DNA of 64,000 nucleotides. Origin: CAYMZZ01 sp964395095. GTDB taxonomy: Bacteria; Bacteroidota; Bacteroidia; Chitinophagales; Chitinophagaceae. Positions 17,756 through 27,223 of this stretch are shown here, piece by piece; position 1 is the stretch's first letter; every line of letters starts with the position of its first letter. A program made the translations under genes and the position numbers. The stretch lies in contig CAYMZZ010000001.1 of assembly GCA_964395095.1 (NCBI GenBank), positions 124,001-188,000 on the forward strand. The letters run 5' to 3'. The notes beneath the pieces are model-generated. The model ran no database searches. It saw only the letters and a list, made by a program, of their open reading frames with translations, and was not told the origin of the DNA.

Positions 17756-20086
17756 ATGAAAAAGGCCCCCGGGCAATTATTACTACTGCTGGCGACAGGT
17801 TTGTTCCTTGCCCAGGCCAGTTTCGGACAGGATAAGTACACCATCAGCGGACTGGTGAAGTCGCGCGCCCGCGGCGAATCCCTGATTGGAGCCAGTGTAA
17901 GTGGCGGTGGCAGTACCGTTGCCAGTAACGAATACGGCTTCTATTCCCTTACGCTTCCGGCGGGTAGCTACAACTTGCAGGTAAGCGCGATAGGCTTTCA
18001 GCCATTCGAGAAAAAAATCGAGCTGCAAGCCGATATCCGACTGGATATTTTATTGGAGGAAGAAGTGAAAAGCCTGGAGGGCGTGGTGGTTACGGCACAG
18101 TCAAGAGGTAGAAGCCTTCGCAACCCCCAGATGGGTGTGGAACGACTAAGTACCCGTGAAATCAAAAATATTCCCGTGCTGCTCGGCGAGCGGGATATCC
18201 TGAAAACGATTCAACTGCTCCCCGGTATTAAATCGGCCGGCGATGGCAACAGCGGCTTTTATGTACGGGGGGGCGCCGGCGATCAGAACCTGATCCTACT
18301 CGATGAAGCCCCTGTATACAATGCTTCGCACCTGCTGGGCTTTTTCAGCACCTTTAATTCTGATGCTGTTAAAGACATGACGGTGTATAAAGCCGGGATG
18401 CCCGCTCAATATGGCGGTCGTCTGTCGTCGGTGGTAGACATAAAGATGAACGACGGCAACAACCAGGACTATAATGTGAGTGGCGGCGTGGGATTGATAT
18501 CAGCCAAGCTGAATGTGGAAGGGCCCATTCAGAAAGACCGTTCTTCCTTCCTGCTCACTGCACGCCGAACCTATGCGGACTTGTTCTTACAATTGTCGAA
18601 CGATTCCACCATCAATCGCAACAAACTCTATTTCTACGACCTCAATGCGAAAATGAACTACCAGTTGGGCGATCGTGACCGGCTTTATTTATCCGGCTAT
18701 TTCGGCAAAGACCGGCTGGGTGTGGGTGAAACCTTTGGCATTACCTGGGGCAATGGTACGGGTACTCTTCGCTGGAATCATATTTTCAACAGCAAGCTCT
18801 TCAAAAATACTTCGCTCATTTTTAGCAACTACAAATACTTAATTAATATCCGTAGCGGTGGTGATGATTTTGATATTTTTTCGCAGATCCGCGATTGGAA
18901 CCTGAAACAGGAATACCAGTGGAATGCAGCACCAGGCCACCAGCTTCGATTCGGATTCAATACAATTTACCATACCATCACGCCCGGCGAAGTGGATGCC
19001 AAGAACTCCATCAGCATCAACTCAGCGGCCCTTCAAACCCGGTATTCCTGGGAAAATGCGGTGTTCCTGTCAGACAATTGGAAAGTATCGGAAAAGCTGA
19101 ACCTTACCTATGGTATCCGATTCTCCTCTTTCAGCATTCTGGGTGAGGGCGATTATTTTCAATTGGATGGAGCCGGCAACGTGACGGACACCATGAATTA
19201 CGCGCGAGGTGAATTTGTGAAAACCTATTTTAATCCCGAACCCCGGGTGGCAGCGAGCTATCTGCTCAATGAGCTGAGCTCGGTTAAAGCCTCTTATGTA
19301 CGCAATACCCAGAGCCTGCACCTGATTTCGAACTCCACATCAAGCAACCCCACCGATAAATGGATTGCCAGCACCAATATTATCAAACCCGGGATTTCGG
19401 ACCAGGTTTCTATTGGCTATTACCGCGACCTGGCCGGCCGAAGCTGGGAGCTGAGTGTGGAAACCTATTTCAAAACCATGCAAAACCAGATCGATTATCG
19501 CGACGGTGCTGATATCTTTGCCAACAACGACGCCATTGAAACCCAATTGCTTTTTGGCAAGGGCCGCGCTTATGGTCTGGAAATGTTGCTGAAGAAGAAA
19601 GCAGGCAAGTTTACCGGCTGGCTGAGCTATACGCTATCTAAAACGGAAAGAAAGATAGAAGGGATTAATGAAGGACGATGGTATAATGCCCGGCAGGACC
19701 GAACGCATGATATAGCCATTGTGGCCAGCTATCAGCTTACACCGCGGTGGACCATCTCCGCCAACTGGGTGTTCTATACCGGCGATGCCGTTACTTACCC
19801 TGCCGGTAAGTACCGGGTAGACGATCAAACCATTTTCTATTATACCGAAAGAAATGGTTATCGCCTGCCCGATTATCACCGGTTGGATATAGGTGCCACC
19901 TGGGAACTGAAAAAGAAGAAGCGCTGGTCGTCGGAGCTAAACTTCAGCATATTTAACGCCTATGGTCGTGAAAACGCATTCGCGATCAATTTCCGTGACA
20001 ACCCTGACGATCCCAACAAGACAGAAGCGGTGCGCTTTGCACTCTTCAAATTCATTCCTTCCATTTCTTATAATTTCAAATTTTAA
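17756..20086 (+). CDS. TonB-dependent outer-membrane receptor
   Basis: 776 residues. A signal peptide (to about residue 24) is followed by a carboxypeptidase-regulatory-like domain (about 28-110: YTISGLVKSRARGESLIGASV), then a plug (IPVLLGERDILKTIQLLPGI, YVRGGAGDQNLILLDEAPVY) and a 22-strand-type barrel ending in ISYNFKF, with the terminal aromatic residue typical of outer-membrane proteins. It imports an unknown ligand with TonB energy. The partner DUF4249 lipoprotein begins 3 bp after its stop, a pairing seen repeatedly in Bacteroidota. It lacks the SusC length (about 1000 aa) and no SusD is present, so this is not a classical glycan-uptake pair. Confidence 0.93.
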   Translation: MKKAPGQLLLLLATGLFLAQASFGQDKYTISGLVKSRARGESLIGASVSGGGSTVASNEYGFYSLTLPAGSYNLQVSAIGFQPFEKKIELQADIRLDILLEEEVKSLEGVVVTAQSRGRSLRNPQMGVERLSTREIKNIPVLLGERDILKTIQLLPGIKSAGDGNSGFYVRGGAGDQNLILLDEAPVYNASHLLGFFSTFNSDAVKDMTVYKAGMPAQYGGRLSSVVDIKMNDGNNQDYNVSGGVGLISAKLNVEGPIQKDRSSFLLTARRTYADLFLQLSNDSTINRNKLYFYDLNAKMNYQLGDRDRLYLSGYFGKDRLGVGETFGITWGNGTGTLRWNHIFNSKLFKNTSLIFSNYKYLINIRSGGDDFDIFSQIRDWNLKQEYQWNAAPGHQLRFGFNTIYHTITPGEVDAKNSISINSAALQTRYSWENAVFLSDNWKVSEKLNLTYGIRFSSFSILGEGDYFQLDGAGNVTDTMNYARGEFVKTYFNPEPRVAASYLLNELSSVKASYVRNTQSLHLISNSTSSNPTDKWIASTNIIKPGISDQVSIGYYRDLAGRSWELSVETYFKTMQNQIDYRDGADIFANNDAIETQLLFGKGRAYGLEMLLKKKAGKFTGWLSYTLSKTERKIEGINEGRWYNARQDRTHDIAIVASYQLTPRWTISANWVFYTGDAVTYPAGKYRVDDQTIFYYTERNGYRLPDYHRLDIGATWELKKKKRWSSELNFSIFNAYGRENAFAINFRDNPDDPNKTEAVRFALFKFIPSISYNFKF

Positions 20087-20089
20087 TCT

Positions 20090-20899
20090 ATGCCTGGTGC
20101 AAAGAGTTGGATAGGCCTGCTGATGACCGCACTGCTATTCTCTTCCTGCGAGAAAGTGATTGAGCTGGATTTGAATGAGGCGGAAAAGAAATATGTAATT
20201 GAAGCCAACCTGGCCGACGAAGCCGGGTCGGCCCGGGTAGTATTGACGCAGACAAAGAATTTTGACGAAGACAACCAGTTCCCCGGTATCAGTGGCGCAA
20301 CGGTAAGGATTCGGGAAGAAGGACAGGCCGCCCTGACCTTTACAGAAACTTCCACCGGCGTGTACACCCACCCTACCCTGGCCGCCGTACCGGGGCGAAA
20401 CTATGAGTTGGAAGTAACCGTGAATGGACAAACATTTGAAGCCAGTTGTCGTACACCACAACCCGTTGAAATGGACACATTGTTCGTCACCGATGAGCTG
20501 CTTTTTGGAGAAACCCAGAAGATTGCGAATGTAAAGTTCAGGGATCCCGCAGGCAGGGGGCATAATTACCGCTTTATACAGTACATCAATGATGTAAAAG
20601 AAAAGCAGCTCCTGGTGATCAATGACGATTATATTGATGGCCGGGATATAACCTCCAAGTTGTTCTATTTTGCAGATGAGGACGAGGGAGGGATAAAAAT
20701 CAAGTCGGGTGATAATTTAAGGGTGGAGTTTCAAATGATTGATCAGCCGCTTTATCTCTACTGGTTCAGCCTTTTGCGCAGTTCCACCGGTGGCAGCCAG
20801 CAGGCCACACCCGCCAATCCGGTTTCCAATATAAGGGGCGGAGCGCTGGGTTATTTTAGTGCACATGTATCAAGGAGCAGAACGATTACGGTACCGTGA
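20090..20899 (+). CDS. DUF4249 surface lipoprotein
   Basis: 269 residues. The lipobox LLFSSC places the lipidated Cys at residue 20. The conserved start EKVIELDLNEAEKKYVIEANL and the end GGALGYFSAHVSRSRTI identify DUF4249. These lipoproteins are encoded after TonB receptors and are thought to sit on or near them at the outer membrane, with unknown ligand. The gene is coupled to the receptor (3-bp gap). Its stop codon TGA lies inside the first unit of the following GTGAATC/GTGAGAC repeat, so the repeat starts exactly at the coding end. Confidence 0.88.
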   Translation: MPGAKSWIGLLMTALLFSSCEKVIELDLNEAEKKYVIEANLADEAGSARVVLTQTKNFDEDNQFPGISGATVRIREEGQAALTFTETSTGVYTHPTLAAVPGRNYELEVTVNGQTFEASCRTPQPVEMDTLFVTDELLFGETQKIANVKFRDPAGRGHNYRFIQYINDVKEKQLLVINDDYIDGRDITSKLFYFADEDEGGIKIKSGDNLRVEFQMIDQPLYLYWFSLLRSSTGGSQQATPANPVSNIRGGALGYFSAHVSRSRTITVP

Positions 20900-21003
20900 A
20901 TCGTGAGACGTGAGGCGTGAGGAGAGTTTAAGGTTTAAGGTTTAGGGTTTAAAGTTTAAGGGATATTGTAAACTTTAAACTTTAAACCCTAAACCTTAAA
21001 CTC
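20895..21003. repeat. 7-mer hairpin element after DUF4249
   Basis: A short GTGAATC, GTGAGAC, GTGAGGC tract (20895-20924) leads into a tight inverted repeat. The left arm 20924-20962 is GTTTAAG, GTTTAAG, GTTTAGG, GTTTAAA, GTTTAAG. A 6-nt loop follows, then the right arm 20969-21003. Read on the other strand the right arm is GTTTAAG, GTTTAGG, GTTTAAA, GTTTAAA, GTTTA. The arms match in order except for the gain or loss of one 7-mer on each side. This is the clearest hairpin of the family and could end transcription of the receptor operon, although no T run follows. Confidence 0.88.
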
Positions 21004-21086
21004 AACGAAATACGTATAACGTAAAATTTTTCCTTGAAATTTGATTACATATATCGGGCTCCGGCAACTAACCACAAAAGCACAGC

Positions 21087-22031
21087 ATGCGGCTATTAGC
21101 GGCCTTCACCATAGTATTGATTGCCTTCGGGATATACGGTTGCGTGAAGGATCCGCCTGTAGAACCGCCTGTGGAGCCTCCCATAGAGGAGCCGCCCGCC
21201 GGTGACCCGGCCTCGCCGCGCCTATCCTACGGCGACAGTATCTTTTATCTTTCAGGCAATATTACCAGCGACTGGGCAGACCCCGTAACAAAACCAGGTT
21301 TGTCGGGTTATTTTAAGGCGATTCCGGCGGGTTTGGATATCGACAGTTTGAATGGACGAATCAATTTTGCGCAAAGCGAAACTGGTTTACGCTATAAGAT
21401 TTATTATGTGTCAACCGCAGGCAACCGGATCGACAGCACTAAAATAGTGCTCTCAGGTATTGACTATCGGGATTCGATCTATGAAATCCGGGCAACTCCC
21501 CTCGCTTACGATACGGCATTTCCGGTTTACAATGCACGATTGGAAAATCCACTGCCCTGTCCGGACGATGACGATGATGATGGACCGGGTGATGATGATG
21601 ACAATCTCTGTGTATTTGATGAAACGGACCTGGATAACGATGGAGATGATGATATTGCCGGAGTGATACAGGAAAAACTGTTGATCGATATCAAACGCGG
21701 GTTTATAGACATGGAAGCTTCGTATGAGGCGGGCATATTTGGCAGTAACCCGGTGAGTGGCCTCAGTAAAGATTTTACCATTTATTATCGCTTACGCGAT
21801 GCGAGCAATATGGCTTTGAATAAGATAACCGTAAGGGTTTATCATTTCCGAACCCGGCAGGAAATTCCACAGGAATTGCTGGATGAAATAGCCATTCGTA
21901 AGGGGCTCACCGCGCAGGTAAACAGCCGCGGCAGGTTTAGCCCGCTGCAAAACGGCAGCCTTGTTGGCCGGGATTTCTTTTTTGAATCCCGACCCAAGCG
22001 TCCTCCAGTGATAATTATAGTAAGTCAATAA
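21087..22031 (+). CDS. Lipoprotein with Ig-like region and Asp-rich linker
   Basis: 314 residues. The lipobox FGIYGC puts the lipidated Cys at 19, followed by a Pro/Glu linker (PPVEPPVEPPIEEPP). A segment around residues 85-115 (IPAGLDIDSLNGRINFAQSE) resembles the putative-Ig motif seen in bacterial surface proteins. An Asp-rich stretch (PCPDDDDDDGPGDDDDN, then DLDNDGDDD) follows and may bind calcium. The C-terminal 100 residues are unrecognised. It is 93 bp before the CHAT gene on the same strand, so it may be transcribed with it. Function unknown; surface exposure is inferred. Confidence 0.65.
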   Translation: MRLLAAFTIVLIAFGIYGCVKDPPVEPPVEPPIEEPPAGDPASPRLSYGDSIFYLSGNITSDWADPVTKPGLSGYFKAIPAGLDIDSLNGRINFAQSETGLRYKIYYVSTAGNRIDSTKIVLSGIDYRDSIYEIRATPLAYDTAFPVYNARLENPLPCPDDDDDDGPGDDDDNLCVFDETDLDNDGDDDIAGVIQEKLLIDIKRGFIDMEASYEAGIFGSNPVSGLSKDFTIYYRLRDASNMALNKITVRVYHFRTRQEIPQELLDEIAIRKGLTAQVNSRGRFSPLQNGSLVGRDFFFESRPKRPPVIIIVSQ

Positions 22032-22124
22032 AAGACCGGGGGCTATGCCGGGATTGCTTATCACCCATTTTATGTAAATTGATGAAGCGTTAAATCATCC
22101 GGCAACATGCAAACCCTTTCCTGA

Positions 22125-24941
22125 TTGAAACGAAATTTTCTTTTATTCATCCTTCTCCTGTTCTGCTGTCTGCCGCTCACGCCACAGAAAAATGTGGACC
22201 CGTCCCGATCGGCCTACGATGACCTTCAGAAAGCCAATCGTCTCTATGCCCTGGAAAATCCCAGCCCGGAAAGCGACAGCCTCGCACTGGCCTTTTTCAC
22301 GAGCTATATTGAAACAGCTTCCCTGATCAATCCATCTGATTCCCTGCTGGCAGATGCACTGATCAAGTCGGCCAATATCCACCAGGGATATCAACGCTTT
22401 TCGACAGCGAACGCACTTTATTTCCAGGCCCTCAACAGGGCCTATCCGCTTCCATTGATCCGGTACGAAGCCTGGCTTTACCTGGGATCGTCACACTATT
22501 TCGATGGACGTATTGACAGCGCAAAGTTTTACCTTGAAAAAGCTGCCCATGAAGCGCTGCAAGCGAATAAGAAAATGCGATTACCGGAACAAGACCGATT
22601 GTACAATTCACTCGGGGCCATCTATTTTGAAACCGGCAACTATACTCAGGCACTAAACTATTTCCTTTTGGCCAAAACCGTGACGGCACCCGGTGTCATC
22701 GGTTATCGCGACCTGATCACCGGGATTGAAAGCAATATCGCCAATTGCTTTATGAAGATGAACCGGCACGATACAGCCATCCGGATTCTGCAAACCCTTG
22801 ACCCCGGCGCAACGCAGAAGAATATTGTTCGCCAGAATATGGCGCATGCCTGGTTTGAACTGGGCCAATACGATAGCGCCATGCACATCTATGCATCGCT
22901 GCCGGATCTTACTGGAAGAAACAGGGTTATTGTTCTCAACAATATTGGACGCATGCAAATGGCAAAAGGTGATTGGCGATTGGCGGAGCGTACACTTGAC
23001 TCAGCCATCGCCGAAAACAGGATATCCGCCGCATACATTCGCAATAAGGAGGAAGCGCTTACTTATCTCTACCGTGGTGAACTGGCCGCGAAACTGGGAC
23101 TATTGGAAGAAGCGCTTACCTGGATCAATGAAGGGATTCGAGAATTGCATCCCGGCTTTTCGCCCAGGCACTGGATTGAAAACCCGGAGAACATCAGCCT
23201 TTCCACTTCGCCTGTAACACTATTTGGCCTGCTTCAAAAAAAAGCAGAACTCCTCTACGCCGAATCGCAAAAAGCGAAAAAGAAAGAATACCTCCTGGCG
23301 GCGATGGATACCTACCTCAAAACCCTGGAGACGGGCATATTTATCCGACTGAATTTTGATAACGACGAGGCTAAACTTTTCTTTAATAATTGGAATAAGT
23401 CGCTCTTTGCAGCGGCGTTAAAGGTCGCGTATACCTGCAGCGAATCCGGTTTAAGCTACGCAGATGAAGTGCTACAAATACTGGAAAATTATAAAGGAAC
23501 CATACTTAGCCAGCACCGGCAAAACCTGCAACTAAAATCGAATGCCATTATTCCGGACAGTATCCGCCTGCGTGAGCAGGAGCTAAAGGAATTGCTGGCT
23601 TATTATCTGTCGAGGATCAACCAAAGTAGTACTGAAGCTGAAATTACGGATCTGCAAAAAAAACAACTGGAAGTGCAGGTGGCATTATCGCGCATTCATG
23701 GCATATATGAGAACGCCCCGGGTTACCGCCGTCAAAGAAATGAAATCCTCCACGACCAGATTACGGCATCCCGGATGCAGGAAGAGCTTCCATCCGGCGC
23801 TACCCTGCTCCATTATTTTCATAGCGACAGCCTGATCTATGTGCTGGCCATATCAAAAAACAGGATAGATATTGCTGAAATGAAGTGGTTGGGACCTATC
23901 CGCGATGATCTCAACCTGTATTTACAGTCGCTCAATGATCAAACGGAAGGACAACGATTTGTTGGGCGAAAACAAAGCGAAAATCTTTACGCCGCACTGC
24001 TGCAACCGGTTGAAAAGGTGTTCAGGAATTCAAGCCGGCTTTTCATCATTCCGGATGGGCCCTTGTTTCAATTACCTTTTGAATCGCTGAGTACAGGATC
24101 GGCCGTCCAGGATTACCTGGTTCACACCTATGAGATCAGTTATCATTATTCGGCAGGCTTGTTGTTTCAACACCCGGGATCGCTTCCGGCAGACTGGAAG
24201 AACCTGGATGCTGCCGGCTTCGCTCCCTTTCATTCGGAAAACGAAGTTCTTTCTGATTGGCCCAACCTGCCCCGATCCCTGGAAGAAATTCCCGGGCATT
24301 TCAATGTTTTGTATGATAAGGCTGCCATCAAAGATTCTTTCGTCAGTCTGGCCAATCGTTATGCCCTCATTCACCTGGCCACTCATGCCAGCCTGGGAGA
24401 TGCGCCAGGCCAGCAATTCATTCAATTTTATCCCCTGCAGGGATCAATAGCCAGCCAGCGCTTATATATCCCGGAAATATATAACCTTGATTTACGGCAT
24501 GCCCGACTCATTATTTTGAGCGCCTGCGAAACCAGTGGAGGAAATCCTATATCCGGCGAAGGATTGCTTAGCCTCTCAAGGGCCTTCATTTACGCGGGTG
24601 CGGAAGGCATCATTGCTACTTTATGGAAAACGGAGGATAAGATTGCCAGCTACCTGATGAAAAAACTACATCACTATTTGCAGCGGCAGTATGAACCAGC
24701 AAGGGCCTTGCATTTGGCCAAAAGAGACCTGTTGAATGATCCCTCCATTTCGGTACGCTATAAAACCCCCAACTACTGGTCCAATTTTATTTTTGTTGGA
24801 AAAGCGGCAGGCCATCCATCGAAGCGCCAATCGCCATTTAGTTGGCTATTGATCCTACCTGCCATTTGTGCGATCCTTTTTGGAATTGGGCTTCTGCTAA
24901 AACACAGGAAGACTATTTCAACCAACCCAAACGAATCCTGA
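22125..24941 (+). CDS. TPR-CHAT caspase-like protease, membrane anchored
   Basis: 938 residues: signal peptide, about ten TPR-like repeats (roughly 40-340), a helical linker, a CHAT domain (about 610-905) and a C-terminal membrane helix (about 908-928, followed by KHRK). The catalytic pair is intact: His in HLATHA (near 748) and Cys in LSACETSGG (near 800). CHAT proteases (same clan as caspases and separase) cut protein targets once their TPR partner domain is triggered. The signal peptide and C-terminal anchor place the protease on the periplasmic side. The start is TTG at 22125; no ATG lies near. The tail overlaps the convergent TPR gene by 29 bp. Confidence 0.88.
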   Translation: MKRNFLLFILLLFCCLPLTPQKNVDPSRSAYDDLQKANRLYALENPSPESDSLALAFFTSYIETASLINPSDSLLADALIKSANIHQGYQRFSTANALYFQALNRAYPLPLIRYEAWLYLGSSHYFDGRIDSAKFYLEKAAHEALQANKKMRLPEQDRLYNSLGAIYFETGNYTQALNYFLLAKTVTAPGVIGYRDLITGIESNIANCFMKMNRHDTAIRILQTLDPGATQKNIVRQNMAHAWFELGQYDSAMHIYASLPDLTGRNRVIVLNNIGRMQMAKGDWRLAERTLDSAIAENRISAAYIRNKEEALTYLYRGELAAKLGLLEEALTWINEGIRELHPGFSPRHWIENPENISLSTSPVTLFGLLQKKAELLYAESQKAKKKEYLLAAMDTYLKTLETGIFIRLNFDNDEAKLFFNNWNKSLFAAALKVAYTCSESGLSYADEVLQILENYKGTILSQHRQNLQLKSNAIIPDSIRLREQELKELLAYYLSRINQSSTEAEITDLQKKQLEVQVALSRIHGIYENAPGYRRQRNEILHDQITASRMQEELPSGATLLHYFHSDSLIYVLAISKNRIDIAEMKWLGPIRDDLNLYLQSLNDQTEGQRFVGRKQSENLYAALLQPVEKVFRNSSRLFIIPDGPLFQLPFESLSTGSAVQDYLVHTYEISYHYSAGLLFQHPGSLPADWKNLDAAGFAPFHSENEVLSDWPNLPRSLEEIPGHFNVLYDKAAIKDSFVSLANRYALIHLATHASLGDAPGQQFIQFYPLQGSIASQRLYIPEIYNLDLRHARLIILSACETSGGNPISGEGLLSLSRAFIYAGAEGIIATLWKTEDKIASYLMKKLHHYLQRQYEPARALHLAKRDLLNDPSISVRYKTPNYWSNFIFVGKAAGHPSKRQSPFSWLLILPAICAILFGIGLLLKHRKTISTNPNES

Positions 24942-25674
24942 CCCATCTGCTCACCTGACTATGATAGGTATGCTGAGGATCCTCTGCAATTTTGGTAAAC
25001 CAGAACCGGGCTTCCACATTTTTCTTCTGGCGGAGCAGCGCTAAACCAAGATAGTATTCCGCTTCATCCTGGTAGAGAGGTCGCGCCTCAGCATCGTTGC
25101 GGTCGATTATCGACTGAAATACTTGTTCGGCTTTTGCCGGTTCCGACAATTGCAGCCAGGAATAACCCGCCAGGAACCTGGACCTGTTGTCGGGCTCCGG
25201 TAGCCGGGAATAAGTATCCACCACTTCTTTGAAATTCTTCGCCTGAAATTCCTGCAAAAGTTCAGGTAGCGAAGTACCAGCCGCACTGCGTGGCGTATTT
25301 ACCTCATAGCTAAGGCTGAGCTGATGATACAGCTTGCTGCTGCTGGTTTGCCAATAACTAATTCCCCCTGCCGTGGACAACAGGATAAGAACGGATGCTG
25401 CAATCCTGAGCCAAAGTGAAATAACCCTCCTTTTTCGGGTAGATGTTGATGACGACAACATGCTTTGATCCGCCATAAACTCACGGTGAATAGCTTCCAC
25501 TTCCTGCCTGGCCGACCAACGGATGATGGCTATCCGCGCCGCACGATGCTTTTGCAACTCCGCCTGGGGGTTGCTTACACCGGCTTTTACCAGCTCGTCC
25601 ACGGCATCAGCATCAGGCAGATTACCTTCCAGCCAGGAATCGAGCAGGCTATCGATGTGTAGATCTTTATTCAT
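24913..25674 (-). CDS. Membrane TPR protein, candidate anti-sigma factor
   Basis: 253 residues. An N-terminal cytoplasmic part of about 85 residues (MNKDLHIDSLLDSWLEGNLP) is followed by one membrane helix at about 86-106 and an outer part with TPR-like helices (FLAGYSWLQLSEPAKAEQVFQ, DEAEYYLGLALLRQKKNVEA). The gene starts inside the end of the ECF sigma gene (8-nt overlap), the usual arrangement for a sigma/anti-sigma pair. It lacks a recognisable zinc anti-sigma motif, so the role is inferred from topology and position. It converges on the CHAT gene with a 29-bp overlap. Confidence 0.72.
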   Translation of the reverse strand: MNKDLHIDSLLDSWLEGNLPDADAVDELVKAGVSNPQAELQKHRAARIAIIRWSARQEVEAIHREFMADQSMLSSSTSTRKRRVISLWLRIAASVLILLSTAGGISYWQTSSSKLYHQLSLSYEVNTPRSAAGTSLPELLQEFQAKNFKEVVDTYSRLPEPDNRSRFLAGYSWLQLSEPAKAEQVFQSIIDRNDAEARPLYQDEAEYYLGLALLRQKKNVEARFWFTKIAEDPQHTYHSQVSRWVRIRLGWLK

Positions 25675-26257
25675 ATATAATTTTTATGTCGAGTTCCTGA
25701 ATCAAAGCAGGGTCTTCTGCCACCAGTTCACGCAACTTTTTCATGCATTTGGCTTTTCGATTGCGGAGTACCTGCTCGTTGGCAAAACCAAAGTCGTGGA
25801 GGAGATCACGCATTTTTCTGTTTTCATAATATACCCCTCTCAATATCTTCTGGCAGGTGTCGCCCAGTTGAAGCATTATTTGTTGCAGACTCCCCTTGCC
25901 TGATGAACTGTTGCCGAATGGCTCGATTGGGGTTGCCATCAGGTCTTCGCCTGCCTGGTAGCGCTGTTCCCTTTCCTGCCTTCTCTTGCGGGAACGCATT
26001 TCCGTTAACCAAAGGTTCCTGGCAATGGCCTGCAAAAAAGTACCCGGGCTGCTTTCACCCCTGAAAGTGCCCAGCCTCAATTTTTCCAGGAAGACTATCA
26101 CAGATTCCTGGAAAATATCGGCGGCATCGGCCCGGGTACCCCCCTGGTTGATGATATGGTTGGTAATGCTTTCCCATTGCGTACGATAAAGCTCCCGGAT
26201 AGCATCACCGGAATGGATTGATCGCAGGGAATCGAATGATTTCGTATCTCTATTCAA
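25667..26257 (-). CDS. RNA polymerase sigma factor, ECF family
   Basis: 196 residues with sigma region 2 (about 25-95: DAADIFQESVIVFLEKLR, then TFLQAIARNLWLTEMRSRKR) and region 4 (about 128-180: TCQKILRGVYYENRKMRDL, ANEQVLRNRKAKCMKKLRE). There is no region 1 or 3, as in ECF sigmas. It directs RNA polymerase to an unknown regulon. It is translationally coupled to the membrane TPR protein and lies next to the TPR-CHAT protease, so the three probably act in one signalling chain. Confidence 0.9.
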   Translation of the reverse strand: MNRDTKSFDSLRSIHSGDAIRELYRTQWESITNHIINQGGTRADAADIFQESVIVFLEKLRLGTFRGESSPGTFLQAIARNLWLTEMRSRKRRQEREQRYQAGEDLMATPIEPFGNSSSGKGSLQQIMLQLGDTCQKILRGVYYENRKMRDLLHDFGFANEQVLRNRKAKCMKKLRELVAEDPALIQELDIKIIYE

Positions 26258-26340
26258 GCCAACTGATTTTCCAGTAAAACGGCCGGATCCAAAACAAGTT
26301 TGCAGAAGCCGGGGTTAAATCCCCTAACGATGGCCACGGT

Positions 26341-27156
26341 TTATCGGGCATCCGCAAATTGGGGCGCCATAACAGAATTGGGGGGCGTAATATCATAAGG
26401 TTCCGAAGAAGATTGCGGCACCGGTGCATTCATAAATAGTTTGAGTGCCTCCTCCCTTATCGAATCTACATTCAGAATTCGAACAGTGATCCGCGGCAAT
26501 GAACCGGATGAACCATCGGTACGCTTCCGTACCTGCACTACTTCCAGGGCTACCAAACCCAGTGTCTCCCCCTTCAAACTGCCATTCAGCGGGCTGTAAT
26601 TGATGCTAATATCGCTATCGTACACCAGGGCCAAAATTCTTTGACCAACCAACATGCGCAAACCAGTGGCCCGCAAGGGAGTAATATCGGGAATTTTGTC
26701 GAGGTATTTTTCAGGATCATCATCCCCGCCACCGAGACCTGGCGCCGCGCGCAAAAAGTTTTCCGTTCCGGTTGACGTTGGCCCGGCCTGTATCCAACTA
26801 TTGGGAATGGTCTTGATGGCGAACCAGCCCTCATCCCCTACTTCTCCTGAATACAGATCAATTTGCCGGCCAATATTTTGCTGAAAATACCGGAGTGTAC
26901 TACGCTGATCGAGGCTGGCAAGCTGATCATTTACATCCGTTTCGGAAAAATTATTGGGCGGGTTTCCATTATCAATACTTTCCTCATCAATCAGCAGGAA
27001 CACGGCTCTATTTGCCTGGCTCCCGTTATCATTGTGCGATTCGCTTTCGGATGAGTCGTCATCACCCAGCAGATCCAAATCGTCCTGGCAGGATACCAGT
27101 ACCATAGCGGCCAGTAAGGCCGACAATACGCTTACGTTGAGTTTTTTCCAGTTCAT
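26341..27156 (-). CDS. Acidic lipoprotein upstream of the sigma-factor gene
   Basis: 271 residues from the ATG at 27154-27156; an ATG three codons upstream (27165) is also possible. The lipobox MVLVSC is followed directly by an acidic, Ser-rich linker (QDDLDLLGDDDSSESESHND), as in many surface-exposed Bacteroidota lipoproteins. The rest is unrecognised and includes a short Asp stretch (GGGDDDPEKY). It lies 83 bp after the sigma gene begins upstream of it on the same strand order (lipoprotein, sigma, TPR) and may share their transcript. It shows no visible similarity to the acidic lipoprotein on the other side of the CHAT gene. Confidence 0.6.
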   Translation of the reverse strand: MNWKKLNVSVLSALLAAMVLVSCQDDLDLLGDDDSSESESHNDNGSQANRAVFLLIDEESIDNGNPPNNFSETDVNDQLASLDQRSTLRYFQQNIGRQIDLYSGEVGDEGWFAIKTIPNSWIQAGPTSTGTENFLRAAPGLGGGDDDPEKYLDKIPDITPLRATGLRMLVGQRILALVYDSDISINYSPLNGSLKGETLGLVALEVVQVRKRTDGSSGSLPRITVRILNVDSIREEALKLFMNAPVPQSSSEPYDITPPNSVMAPQFADAR

Positions 27157-27223
27157 AATCACCATTTACATCTTAGTCGCCGCCGTAAGCAAAACGTAAC
27201 CGGGATGGAGTAGAAAGCAGGTG

